Below, piece after piece: positions 16,448-24,777 of a stretch of 56,218 nucleotides of DNA (the stretch's first letter is position 1; each line of letters begins with the position of its first letter). Source of the DNA: an uncultured Oscillospiraceae bacterium (GTDB lineage Bacteria > Bacillota > Clostridia > Oscillospirales > Acutalibacteraceae); assembly GCA_910587835.1 (NCBI GenBank), contig CAJUNQ010000056.1, forward strand, positions 1 through 56,218, written 5' to 3'. The notes beneath the pieces are model-generated. The model saw only the letters and a list, made by a program, of their open reading frames with translations. It was not told the origin of the DNA and did not search any database. Both the position numbers and the translations under genes were made by a program.

Positions 16448-16616
16448 CTAGAGTCTGTTATAAAACTCCGAAACGCCGTCTATTTTGCCCCAAAACGGTG
16501 CTTTCTGCGTCAAAAATCCTTGAAAGGCGGCAAGCCTTTCTTGCGGTTTTTTCCTTGAAAGCCCTCGTTTTGGGACAAAAATCCGACATTTCTCCGGTTT
16601 TCAAACAGACCTCTAG
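16448..16616. repeat. Fold-back repeat, family A, copy 2
   Basis: This 169-bp relative of copy 1 begins CTAGAGTCTGTTATAAAA and ends TTTTCAAACAGACCTCTAG. It shares internal stretches such as AAACGCCGTCT and TTTTGCCCC. It lies in the presumed leader of frlD-frlB. The reading frame of frlD is open through it, which could mislead gene callers into a start at 16444. Confidence 0.8.
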
Positions 16617-16644
16617 TCAAAATATATTTCTTCAGGAGGAGCCT

Positions 16645-17439
16645 ATGAAGCTGGCCGCGGTGGGCAGCAACTGCATCGATTATTACTGGAATATCAAAAA
16701 CGGCCTTGCCTGCCCTGGGGGCGGGCCGGTGAACATGGCCGTCTACACCCTGCGCCTGGGGGGCTCCGCCTCCTATACCGGCCCGGTGGGGAACGATGCC
16801 TACGGACAGCTTTTGCGGGAGTCCGCTGCCTCCAAAGGGGTGGATGTGTCCCACCTCCATGTTCTGCCTGGCAGGACGGCGGTGTCTCAGGTGGAACTGC
16901 GGGAGGGAGAGCGCGTGTTCGGCGATTACAACGAGGGCGTGCTGGCTGAGTATACCCTGTCGGAGGAGGACCTGGACTTCCTCTGCACCCATGACCTGGT
17001 GGTCTGCGACCTGTGGGGCAAGGTGGAAGGATATTTCCCCCAGCTTCAGGCCAGAGGCCTCCCCACTGCCTTTGACTGCGCCACCCGCCCCGAGGACCCT
17101 GCCAGCCGCCGGGCCATTCCCTGTAGCGACTATGTGTTCTTTTCCGCCGAGGGGGGCGACTGCCCGGCCCTGCGGGAGCAGCTGGCGCGGTATCAGTCCC
17201 AAGGCCCCAGGCTGGTCACCGCCATGCTGGGGGAACAAGGCAGTCTGTGCTTTGACGGCAGAGACTACCATTGCTTCGGCATCGTCCCCTGTCCCCAGGT
17301 GGTGGACACTATGGGGGCGGGCGACAGCTATATCGCGGGGTTTCTCAGCGGCGTGGTCGCGGGGGACTCTGTGGTGGAGGCCATGAGGCGGGGCGCAACA
17401 GCAGCCAGTGAAACGCTGCAATATTTCGGCGCCTGGTGA
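16645..17439 (+). CDS. frlD: Fructoselysine 6-kinase (PfkB family)
   Basis: FrlD phosphorylates fructoselysine, the Amadori product of glucose and lysine, at C6. The 264-residue protein has the PfkB features GGGPVNMAVYTLRLGG near the N-terminus and DTMGAGDSYIAGFLSG with the catalytic Asp near the end. It closely follows the E. coli FrlD pattern (VSQVELREGERVFGDYNEGV, ALSEEDL-like stretch, terminal YFGAW). GGAGGAG precedes ATG 16645. It is followed 18 bp later by frlB, which strongly supports the call. No fructoselysine transporter is visible here. Confidence 0.88.
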   Translation: MKLAAVGSNCIDYYWNIKNGLACPGGGPVNMAVYTLRLGGSASYTGPVGNDAYGQLLRESAASKGVDVSHLHVLPGRTAVSQVELREGERVFGDYNEGVLAEYTLSEEDLDFLCTHDLVVCDLWGKVEGYFPQLQARGLPTAFDCATRPEDPASRRAIPCSDYVFFSAEGGDCPALREQLARYQSQGPRLVTAMLGEQGSLCFDGRDYHCFGIVPCPQVVDTMGAGDSYIAGFLSGVVAGDSVVEAMRRGATAASETLQYFGAW

Positions 17440-17457
17440 CAGAAAGGAGAGCTTGCC

Positions 17458-18522
17458 ATGAAATACGAATCCAAAGCCTGGGCAGAGCCGGAAGGCCCCT
17501 GCCTGCGTAATTTTGACGAACAGGGGGAGTTGGACAGCGTCAACGGCGCGCTGGCCCTGCGGCCCCAGATTGAGAAAATCCTGGACCAGCTGTGGGAGGA
17601 GGGCTTTGACCGGATCTTCTTCATAGGCATCGGCGGCACCTATGCCTCGGCTATGCAGGTGGAGGTCTACCTGCGTGGACGCTCGGCTCTGAGCGTTTAT
17701 GCTGAAAACGCCGCCGAATACTTAACCACCGGCAACCGGCGGCTGACAGAACGCTCGGTGGTGGTCTATTCCAGCGTCTCCGGCAACACCCCGGAGATGG
17801 TGGCACTGGTGGACAAGGTGAAAGCTCAGGGGGCCCGGGTGCTGGCCTTTGTGGACACCCCCGGCTCGGTACTCGCCCAGCCGGACCGCTGGGACCACCT
17901 GATCTGCTACCCTAAAAACGAGCAGCTGAAATTCTACATGACCGCCAACTATCTCATGTACAAAAACGGGGAATTCCCGGAATACGACCGCTATAACCGT
18001 GAGATGGAGGCATGTCTGGCCCGGGGGCTGGCAGAGGTCGAAAAGTCTGCCGACGGCTGGGCCTGGGCATACGCAAAAAGCAAGGCTGCGTTTTTGAAGG
18101 AGCATCCGGACCTGCCCCACTACTTTATCGGGGCGGGAAATCAGTGGGGCGCTACTTACTCCTACGCCATGTGCTACTGGGAGGAGCAGCTGTGGATTCG
18201 CACCAAGTCCATCACCTGCCCGGAGTTTTTCCACGGGATGCAGGAGATTATCACCGCAGACACCCCTGTCACCCTGTTTATGGGAGAGGACGAGCAGCGT
18301 CCTCTGGCGGAGCGGGTGGCTCGCTTCTTACCCAGGGTCTGCGGCAACTACACCATCATTGACACCAGAGAGCTGCCTATGAAGGGCATCAGCCCGGAAT
18401 TCCGGGGCAGCATCTCCCACCTGATGATGCATGCTGTCAATAACCGGGTAGACGCCTATTTGGAGCTGTTCCTGCGGCATCCTCTGTCCATCCGGCGGTA
18501 CTACCGGCAGTTTGAATACTGA
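17458..18522 (+). CDS. frlB: Fructoselysine 6-phosphate deglycase (SIS domain)
   Basis: FrlB cleaves fructoselysine 6-phosphate into lysine and glucose 6-phosphate. The 354-residue protein has two SIS domains. The first includes IFFIGIGGTYASAMQVE and VVYSSVSGNTPEMVALV, the sugar-phosphate loop. The second includes FIGAGNQWGATYSYAMCYWE and a conserved EFFHGMQEI with the likely catalytic Glu/His. The ending RRYYRQFEY matches known FrlB proteins (RRYYGGLVEY). It forms an operon with frlD and stops at a terminator 13 bp downstream. Lysine and G6P would feed fermentation. Confidence 0.87.
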   Translation: MKYESKAWAEPEGPCLRNFDEQGELDSVNGALALRPQIEKILDQLWEEGFDRIFFIGIGGTYASAMQVEVYLRGRSALSVYAENAAEYLTTGNRRLTERSVVVYSSVSGNTPEMVALVDKVKAQGARVLAFVDTPGSVLAQPDRWDHLICYPKNEQLKFYMTANYLMYKNGEFPEYDRYNREMEACLARGLAEVEKSADGWAWAYAKSKAAFLKEHPDLPHYFIGAGNQWGATYSYAMCYWEEQLWIRTKSITCPEFFHGMQEIITADTPVTLFMGEDEQRPLAERVARFLPRVCGNYTIIDTRELPMKGISPEFRGSISHLMMHAVNNRVDAYLELFLRHPLSIRRYYRQFEY

Positions 18523-18534
18523 GCTCCTTAAGAA

Positions 18535-18567
18535 GTCCCGGCCTTTCTCCACGGCCGGGACCTTTTC
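18535..18567 (+). terminator. frlDB terminator
   Basis: Stem GTCCCGGCC/GGCCGGGAC with a 9-base loop, followed by CTTTTC. Confidence 0.85.
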
Positions 18568-18627
18568 TCGCCTGCTCCCCAGGGAGCGGTTCCAAAAGGA
18601 ATGTCATGAACCGCGAAAACCCGGGGT

Positions 18628-19869
18628 TCAGCTCTCGGCCAATTCCATACTCATCTGGCGGTATACCTCCTCCACTTCATGGGGAATGTCGCCCTGGCCC
18701 AGCAGCTGCACAGCCTGGCATCCAGCATAGCCGGCGCAAAGGTAATTGTCCAGAGGCGTAGAAAATTTCGCCTCCGTGATCAGGTCCCGCGCATCCAGAA
18801 ACTGCTGGTAGACCTCCTCCTGCATATGCCAACGCTGGACAGGCTGCTCCTCAGTCATCAGTCCCTCATAGACCGGCACGCTGCCATCCATAGCCGCATG
18901 GTATAGCCCTGCGTATTGCTGCGACTCCTTCCCCATCAGGATATCTAGCAACAAAAAGGCTTCTTCGGGACGCTGGGTATTGGCATTGACCGCGCACCAG
19001 CTGGTGATTCGGGCCGTCACGCCGCCGGAGATACTGCACACAGGCGCCAAACGCATATCCCAGTTACGGACGCCCTCATCTGAGTCAAAATCCACCCCTA
19101 TATTGAGCCTGCGGTTCTCCGGCAGCTCCTCTTGAAACAGCGCGTCTTCCAATTCCAACGCAGAGGAATATATATTCAGTAATTCCTCCTGTGAGAACAG
19201 CAGCTCTTCAGCGGCATAATCGGCAGCCTTGCCAAACACACTGTCTATGCGCTCCACACAGTATGGGTCGAACATGAGGGCCGCGCCCCGAACCAGCGGG
19301 TCGGAGGAGTCCGCCATATCCTGCCAGGTGGTGGACCGGGTGAGAGACTCCCGGGGAGAGGCTCCGTTATATATGGTGACTGGGAAGCTGTAGGACATGG
19401 GCAGGATATACTGCCCGTTCCGGCCCCGTCCGGCCTCCATAATAACCGGGGAAAGCTTGTCCCACTCCATGTGCCCGGCGTTCTCAATATACTCGTCAAG
19501 GCAGAGAAAGGTATTTCGCTCCATGGCCTTTTCAGGAAAACGGAACAGTCCGTCCTCCTTGCTTGCGCTGATGATGAACAGGTCTGGCCCCTTGCCAGCG
19601 GCAAGTTCTGTGCGCAGCTGAGTGATGGCGCCCTTGCGCTCCTCCCCCTCCGGCGGAATGACGACCAGCTCCACGTCCTCCGGCGCACCGTAGTCCTTTG
19701 CATTTGTCAGAAAGTTCTCTGCCAGCAGGCTTTTTCCGGCGCTGTTGTACCCCAGGTCCACACAGACCCGCAGCGGCTCCTTTTTAGCCATGCAGCCGGC
19801 AAACAAAATCAGCACAGGCAAAAGAGCTGTCAGGATACGGCTCAGAATATTTCTCGGCTGTTGTTTCAT
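18628..19869 (-). CDS. Extracellular solute-binding lipoprotein, orphan paralogue 2
   Basis: This 413-residue lipoprotein has a signal peptide ending LILFAGC (Cys26). Its domain is clearly related to the protein at 8194-9498: LRVCVDLG, AGKGPDLF, CLDEYIENAGHMEWDKLSP and IMEAGRG, plus the same LAES end. GAAAGGAAG precedes the ATG. It converges with frlB, and no transporter membrane or ATPase gene is adjacent. Its placement beside frlDB makes a role in Amadori-product or sugar capture possible, but that is a guess. Confidence 0.75.
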   Translation of the reverse strand: MKQQPRNILSRILTALLPVLILFAGCMAKKEPLRVCVDLGYNSAGKSLLAENFLTNAKDYGAPEDVELVVIPPEGEERKGAITQLRTELAAGKGPDLFIISASKEDGLFRFPEKAMERNTFLCLDEYIENAGHMEWDKLSPVIMEAGRGRNGQYILPMSYSFPVTIYNGASPRESLTRSTTWQDMADSSDPLVRGAALMFDPYCVERIDSVFGKAADYAAEELLFSQEELLNIYSSALELEDALFQEELPENRRLNIGVDFDSDEGVRNWDMRLAPVCSISGGVTARITSWCAVNANTQRPEEAFLLLDILMGKESQQYAGLYHAAMDGSVPVYEGLMTEEQPVQRWHMQEEVYQQFLDARDLITEAKFSTPLDNYLCAGYAGCQAVQLLGQGDIPHEVEEVYRQMSMELAES

Positions 19870-20033
19870 TCTGATCTTCCTTTCTCATGTATGATTCAAG
19901 AACATGATAGCAGATCAATCTCTAAATTGTCTCTAAAAAACGAAATTTTTGAGTTTTTATTTAACGCGGCTGGATACTGTGTCATGAGGTAAGATTCCTT
20001 CTGTCTCTGCCTGTTCTTTCTCTTGGGCCGCTC

Positions 20034-20061
20034 TTGACATCCCCTCTCTCCATGCTATAAT
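20034..20061 (+). promoter_or_regulatory. Promoter of the small ORF / YjbR gene
   Basis: TTGACA (20034-20039) and TATAAT (20056-20061) with a 16-base spacer, 36 bp before the small ORF's ATG. Confidence 0.75.
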
Positions 20062-20097
20062 ATAAAAAACACCAAACCATTCCAAAGGAGTAACCCT

Positions 20098-20193
20098 ATG
20101 AGCATTCCCTCATACTATGCGGGCTGGTCCGCCTCTCTGCGCTTTACCAAAACACGACGGGCTCTCCCCCATGTCGCCCGCCTGGGGAGTTGA
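20098..20193 (+). CDS. Small ORF of 31 codons, possible leader peptide
   Basis: ATG at 20098 follows a strong ribosome site (AAAGGAG, 7-base spacing) and a consensus promoter. The 31-residue product (MSIPSYYAGW..., ending VARLGS) matches nothing I know. Its stop codon lies 5 bp before the YjbR start, and its last codons overlap that gene's ribosome site, so translation of the two may be coupled. Confidence 0.45.
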   Translation: MSIPSYYAGWSASLRFTKTRRALPHVARLGS

Positions 20194-20198
20194 CTGAT

Positions 20199-20621
20199 AT
20201 GGGGGGAACATACCGGCAGCGAGAGCGGGTTCTTCGGTTTGCTGCGGAGAGCTTTGGCACTCAGCCTGAATATCTATGGGCGGACACCCCGGAGGCAGCG
20301 GTGCTCCGCCACCCAAACAGCAAAAAGTGGTATGGCATTCTCATGCGGGTGTCCCGGGAGCGGCTGGGCCTGGAGGGCCCGGGGGCGGCGGACGTCCTCA
20401 ACCTGAAATGCGGGTCCCTGCTGCTGGGCTCTCTGTTGGAGGAGCCCGGCTTTCTGCCTGCATACCATATGAGCAAAACCCATTGGGTCAGCATTCTTCT
20501 GGACGGTCCGGCGGAGGACGAGGCAGTCTTCTCCCTGTTGGAGCTGAGCTATGCCAACGTGGCCCCAAAACCCAAAAAGCGGAGGACCCAGTCAGAGTCT
20601 GTTGAAAAGCCAGAGGGATGA
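20199..20621 (+). CDS. MmcQ/YjbR family DNA-binding-like protein
   Basis: This protein of about 140 residues has the YjbR signature: QPEYLWADTPEAAVLRHPNS near the start and KWYGILMRV, then PGFLPAYHMSKTHWVSILLDG. YjbR folds like a CyaY-type domain and was proposed to bind DNA. The physiological role is unknown. I chose ATG 20199 (9 bases after GGGGAG) over TTG 20190, which sits too close to that site. The C-terminus is a basic tail rich in Lys/Arg. Confidence 0.85.
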   Translation: MGGTYRQRERVLRFAAESFGTQPEYLWADTPEAAVLRHPNSKKWYGILMRVSRERLGLEGPGAADVLNLKCGSLLLGSLLEEPGFLPAYHMSKTHWVSILLDGPAEDEAVFSLLELSYANVAPKPKKRRTQSESVEKPEG

Positions 20622-20623
20622 TG

Positions 20624-20785
20624 GATTCTGTTGAGAAACGGTTCGGTTTCAGGAAAAGAGGCAATGCAGTTCACTCTGTTGACTGCAAAAAACTGCGTAA
20701 TATGCGTAATATAGGGACTTTTGAGGCAGGAAATGACCGTTTCCAGGCAAAAAGACAACGCCCTGAGGTTTACAAACAGACTTCA
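20624..20785. repeat. Decayed relative of fold-back repeat family A
   Basis: The spacer between the YjbR and MATE genes ends with TACAAACAGACTTC and contains GTCTTTTTGCC on the complementary strand. These and a centre of GTAATATGCGTAATA correspond to parts of the family A repeats in the same order. The left end (TTCTGTTGAGAAA) is weaker. The ends are approximate. Confidence 0.4.
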
Positions 20786-20802
20786 TAAAAGGAGGCAGAT
20801 CT

Positions 20803-22143
20803 ATGAACACGGAAAAAGACTTTTCCGTGGGCTCGGTCAAGAGGCAGATTATCGCCCAAGCGGCGCCTTTGACTGTAGCCCAAGTGGTACAGCTGCTATA
20901 TAATGTGGTGGACCGCATCTACATAGGACATATGAAGGGGATCGGTGATGTGGCCCTGACAGGGCTGGGCATCACCTTCCCTGTCATTGTGCTCATTGCG
21001 GCCTTTACCAGCCTGTTTGGCGCAGGGGGCACCGTGCTGTTCTCGATTGCCCGGGGGCGGCGGGACGAGGAGGAGGCTGAGGCCATTCTGGGCAATGTGT
21101 TCGCCCTGCTCACCGCCTCCTCGGCTGTGCTGTTCTGCCTGTGCTATCTGTTCCGGCGGCCGATTCTCTATCTGTTCGGGGCCAGCGATGTGTCGGTGGA
21201 ATATGCGGACCAGTACCTGCAAATCTACCTGTTTGGCACAGCTTTCTCCATGTTGGCCACAGGGCTCAACGGCTACATCAACGCCCAGGGCTTCCCCCGG
21301 GTTGGGATGCTTACCACCATTCTCGGCGCAGTGGTGAATATCGTCCTGGACCCTATTTTTATTTTTGGCCTGGGACTGGGAGTGCGGGGCGCGGCGCTGG
21401 CTACGGTGCTCAGTCAGGGCATTTCAGCGGCGTGGGTGCTGCGGTTCCTCACTGGCAAAAAGGCGATTTTAAGGCTGCGCCTGCGCCGGGTGCGGGTGGA
21501 CCTGCGCCGGACCCGGTCTATTGCTGCCCTGGGCCTGCCGGGCTTTGTGATGCAGGGCACCAACAGCCTGGTGCAGATTGTGTGCAACGTACAGTTGCAG
21601 GCCTATGGCGGCGACCTGTATGTGGGCATTATGACTGTGCTGAACTCGGTCCGGGAGATTCTCTCCCTGCCTGTGATGGGCGTCACCAACGGAGCCCAGC
21701 CGGTGCTGGGCTTCAACTACGGGGCAAAGGAAAACAGCCGGGTCAAGGAGGGCATCCGGTTCACGGCTGTTCTGGGCATTGCCTACACGGTGGCCGCTTG
21801 GGTGGTGGTCATGCTCATTCCTCAGCAACTGATGGGCATTTTTTCCAGCGACGCCGCTGTGATTGAGACCGGAGCCCATATGCTGAACCTGTACTTTTTC
21901 GGCTTTTTTTTCATGGCCTTTCAGTTTGTGGGACAGACCGCTTTCCAGTCTCTGGGCAAGGCGAAACAGGCGGTGTTTTTCTCCCTGCTGCGCAAGGCCT
22001 TTATCGTTGTGCCGCTGACCTTACTGCTCCCCATACTGGGCCTGGGAGTACAAGGTGTGTTTCTGGCCGAGCCCATCTCCAACGCCATTGGGGGGCTGGC
22101 ATGCTTCACCACCATGTGGCTGACCATTTATCGCAAACTGTGA
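20803..22143 (+). CDS. MATE family efflux transporter
   Basis: A 446-residue transporter with twelve membrane helices. The MATE-like opening is KRQIIAQAAPLTVAQVVQLL (residues about 13-32), followed by YNVVDRIYIGHM. The symmetrical second half includes GVTNGAQPVLGFNYGAK, typical of the MepA/DinF-like branch. AAAAGGAGG precedes the start. It would export small cations or drugs; the substrate is unknown. It is one of three MATE genes in the window, each in a separate context. Confidence 0.9.
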   Translation: MNTEKDFSVGSVKRQIIAQAAPLTVAQVVQLLYNVVDRIYIGHMKGIGDVALTGLGITFPVIVLIAAFTSLFGAGGTVLFSIARGRRDEEEAEAILGNVFALLTASSAVLFCLCYLFRRPILYLFGASDVSVEYADQYLQIYLFGTAFSMLATGLNGYINAQGFPRVGMLTTILGAVVNIVLDPIFIFGLGLGVRGAALATVLSQGISAAWVLRFLTGKKAILRLRLRRVRVDLRRTRSIAALGLPGFVMQGTNSLVQIVCNVQLQAYGGDLYVGIMTVLNSVREILSLPVMGVTNGAQPVLGFNYGAKENSRVKEGIRFTAVLGIAYTVAAWVVVMLIPQQLMGIFSSDAAVIETGAHMLNLYFFGFFFMAFQFVGQTAFQSLGKAKQAVFFSLLRKAFIVVPLTLLLPILGLGVQGVFLAEPISNAIGGLACFTTMWLTIYRKL

Positions 22144-22553
22144 GGGACAGAGCGGCTGGCCGCTCCCTGGTTATACTCTGCCTATGGAAGCCAATCGGTC
22201 CCCCGCTTTCGGCAAAACGACAGGCAGCGACAGTCTGGAAAGAAAGCGCTGCTTTTTATGTCCTGCAATGGCTGAGGATTTCTACTCTGTCCCAATTGAC
22301 AGCAATATTAGCCTGGTGTTTATCGCAATTTCAAAAAACGAGGCCTCTTTCCCGGCATCATCGGAAGCCGCCTCGTTCAGTCAACACAAAAGGGGACCCC
22401 GCCTGCGGAGTCCCCTCTTTTTATTACCTCGGAAGTAAATAGTTGGAATTTTTTGAGTGACAGAAAGCCTGGGGCAAAGCCATGGGGCTCTGCCCCACAC
22501 CCTGCCAGGGCTGCGTTCTCTTTCCACTGTCAGGACGCCAGGTAATGTGGTAT
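22144..22553. other. Intergenic region between MATE and acetyltransferase
   Basis: Besides the terminator, this 410-bp gap holds a short hairpin (AACGAGGC ... GCCTCGTT, about 22337-22380) and a GGGGCA...TGCCCC palindrome near 22471-22497. A plus-strand frame of 84 codons from 22184 has no ribosome site and no recognisable sequence, so I do not call it. Confidence 0.5.
22391..22427 (+). terminator. Terminator of the MATE gene
   Basis: Stem AGGGGACCCCGC/GCGGAGTCCCCT with one mismatch, followed by CTTTTTATT. Confidence 0.85.
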
Positions 22554-23114
22554 TTACTGCCTCTCCGCGAAGTAGTCAGCGCGGAGGATGGAGTAGCACA
22601 CATCGTCACAAATCTGGCCGTCGCAACGCCTGCAGGCCCAGGGCACCACGCCCTCCAGCTTGAACCCACACTTTTCAATCACCCGCTGGCTGCGGAAATT
22701 CCCCGCATAGTGGCTGATCGCCATCACATCCACCTTTTTCTGTTCAAAGGCATGGGTCACCATAGCGCGCAGAGCCTCTGGCATATAGCCCCGGCCCCAA
22801 CAATCCCGGCGCAGCTCATAGCCCACTGAAAGGCTGTTCACCTGAAACCGCCGCAAATCGCTCTGGTACTTGATGCGTCCCACCACCTCGCCGGTTGCCT
22901 TTACTGCAATGGCAAAGCAGTCCTCATTATGCAGGTCCCGGCTGAACGCTGCCGCAGCTGCCTGCAGGGTTTCGGCAGGCCGGCATCCGGCGGGAATCAT
23001 CACCTGAGGGTCGGACACTATGGACATATAAGCGTCAAAGTCCTGGCGCTTCCATCGGCGCAGGATCAGCCGGGGTGTTTCCAGCTCTCCCCGCATCCAG
23101 CGGAACAGCCTCAT
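22554..23114 (-). CDS. GNAT family N-acetyltransferase (RimJ/RimL-like)
   Basis: About 186 residues with the RimJ/RimL type of GNAT fold: ETPRLILRRWKRQDFDAYM at the start, GYELRRDCWGRGYMPEALRA as the acetyl-CoA pyrophosphate loop, and NFRSQRVIEKCGFKLEGVVP. It would acetylate a protein N-terminus or a small amine. ATG 23114 lies 6 bases after AAGGA; an upstream ATG at 23120 is too close to that site. It follows the rRNA methyltransferase gene by 17 bp. Confidence 0.88.
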   Translation of the reverse strand: MRLFRWMRGELETPRLILRRWKRQDFDAYMSIVSDPQVMIPAGCRPAETLQAAAAAFSRDLHNEDCFAIAVKATGEVVGRIKYQSDLRRFQVNSLSVGYELRRDCWGRGYMPEALRAMVTHAFEQKKVDVMAISHYAGNFRSQRVIEKCGFKLEGVVPWACRRCDGQICDDVCYSILRADYFAERQ

Positions 23115-23131
23115 TCCCATTCCTTCTTTCC

Positions 23132-24253
23132 TTACGTCCGGGGAGCCTTGAAATACTGATAGAACTGACAACGGATCATGCCGTTATAGAGCTTCCGGCG
23201 CTTGTCTGCCGGACGGCCGAACAGACGCTCAAAGTCCTCCTCCGGGGTGATGACGCCGTAGCTCCACCCCCGCCGGGACTGAAACACCCGGCCCATCTCC
23301 CGGTACAGGCCAGCGGCCTCCTGCTGGTCCAGCAGGCGTTGGCCATAGGGTGGGTTGCACACCACGCAGCCAAACTCTCCCGGCTCCTGAAACTGCCGGA
23401 TGTCCCGGACTGAGGCGGACACTGACTCCCCCACCCCCGCCCGGCGGGCGTTTTTCAGGGTCAGCTCTACTGCTGCCGGGTCAATATCATACCCAACCCC
23501 ATAAAAGCCGCTGTTCCGACGTTCCAGCGAACGCGCCCGTTCCCGCTCCTGAGCCCAGACCTTTTGGGGGGACTGGACCCAGTCCTCAGCGGCAAAACGC
23601 CGGTTAAGGCCAGGGGCAATGTTCATTGCCAAAGTCGCGGCCTCAATAAGCAGGGTTCCCGAGCCGCAGAACGGGTCAAAGAATTGCCCGTCAGACCGCA
23701 GCCGGACCAGCTTTACCAGGGCTGCGGCCAGGGTCTCCTTCATGGGCGCGGCCACCGAGGCGGGCCGGTAGCCACGCTTGTGCAGCCCCGCCCCGCTGGT
23801 ATCTACGGTCAGACTCACCTGGTCCTTCAAAATACGGAAGCGTATCCGACAGGCCGGGCCCTCCTCTGTAAACCAGCTGCCGCCGTATTTGGACTTCAGC
23901 CTCTCCACCACTGCCTTTTTGACAATCGCCTGACAGTCGGGCACACTGTGAAGCTGGCTGTTCAGGCTGCTGCCGGTGACAGGAAACGCAGAGTCCCGGT
24001 TCAACAGCCCCTCCCAGGGCAGGGCCCGCACTCCCTGAAACAGCTCCTCAAAGCTTCGGGCGGAAAACTCCCCCATAAGGACCCCCACCCGCTCCGCAAA
24101 GCGGCTGTTCAGGTTGGCCCTGGCCAGCAGGTCCCAGCCGCCCTCAAACAGCACCCGGCCGTTCTCCGCCTGAACCTGCTGGCAGCCCAGCTCCCGCAGT
24201 TCCTGCGCGGCCAGGCCCTCCACGCCCATCAGGCAGGGCGCTGAAAACCTCAC
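23132..24253 (-). CDS. THUMP-domain 23S rRNA (guanine-N2) methyltransferase, RlmL/YpsC-like
   Basis: The 373-residue protein has an N-terminal THUMP domain (about 1-160) and a Rossmann methyltransferase domain. The SAM loop is FFDPFCGSGTLLIEA and the catalytic motif is VVCNPPYGQRL (NPPY type, for amino-group methylation). It matches the single-domain Gram-positive YpsC/RlmL form that modifies 23S rRNA. It starts in a 4-base overlap with hpf, so the two ribosome-related genes are coupled. Confidence 0.92.
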   Translation of the reverse strand: MRFSAPCLMGVEGLAAQELRELGCQQVQAENGRVLFEGGWDLLARANLNSRFAERVGVLMGEFSARSFEELFQGVRALPWEGLLNRDSAFPVTGSSLNSQLHSVPDCQAIVKKAVVERLKSKYGGSWFTEEGPACRIRFRILKDQVSLTVDTSGAGLHKRGYRPASVAAPMKETLAAALVKLVRLRSDGQFFDPFCGSGTLLIEAATLAMNIAPGLNRRFAAEDWVQSPQKVWAQERERARSLERRNSGFYGVGYDIDPAAVELTLKNARRAGVGESVSASVRDIRQFQEPGEFGCVVCNPPYGQRLLDQQEAAGLYREMGRVFQSRRGWSYGVITPEEDFERLFGRPADKRRKLYNGMIRCQFYQYFKAPRT

Positions 24254-24777
24254 TTCTCCTCCGGAACCAGCAGGCCGTAGTCTCCGGACCTGCGCCGGTA
24301 CACCACGTTGATCTCCCCACTGCCGTCGTTGCGGAACATAAAGAACTCATGCCCCAGCATATTCATCTGCATAATGGCCTCCTCGGGCGTCATCACCTTC
24401 ACGGCAAACCGTTTGGTGCGGGCCACCTGCAGCTCCTCGTCCGGTTCGTCATAATAATCGTCAGAGAACACCAGGCCTGGGTCCACCTTCTTGGCTTTTT
24501 CCAGCCGGGTCTTGTTCCGCCGCATCTGACGGCCCAGGGCGGCGATCACATGGTCCAGGGCCTCGTTCATATCCTGAGAGGTCTCCTCCGCCCGGCAGAT
24601 CATCCCCCGCTGGCGGATGGTGATCTCCACCGTCTGGCGGTTGCGCTCCACTGTCACCGTGACAGTGGCCTCAGCGTCCTCATCGAAGATCCGGTCAAAC
24701 TTAGCCAGCTTTTTCTCTACCAGCTCTTTAAAGCTGTTGCGCAGGTTGACCTTTCTGCCGATAATCGTGATCTTCAT
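24250..24777 (-). CDS. hpf: Ribosome hibernation promoting factor, long form
   Basis: This 175-residue protein has the N-terminal HPF/YfiA domain (about 1-95) and the C-terminal extension of long HPF (RTKRFAVKVMTPEEAIMQMN, then MLGHEFFMFRN), which dimerises ribosomes into 100S particles during stasis. AAGGAGG precedes the ATG. It is first in an hpf-methyltransferase-acetyltransferase operon with a clear promoter. Confidence 0.95.
   Translation of the reverse strand: MKITIIGRKVNLRNSFKELVEKKLAKFDRIFDEDAEATVTVTVERNRQTVEITIRQRGMICRAEETSQDMNEALDHVIAALGRQMRRNKTRLEKAKKVDPGLVFSDDYYDEPDEELQVARTKRFAVKVMTPEEAIMQMNMLGHEFFMFRNDGSGEINVVYRRRSGDYGLLVPEEK

Noticed and set aside
16444..16644. N-terminal extension of frlD
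   Set aside because: The extension lies in a family A repeat and lacks homology to PfkB kinases; ATG 16645 has a good ribosome site and gives the normal length.
22471..22497. GGGGCA...TGCCCC palindrome as a terminator
   Set aside because: No T-run follows on either strand, and a better terminator for the MATE gene lies just upstream.
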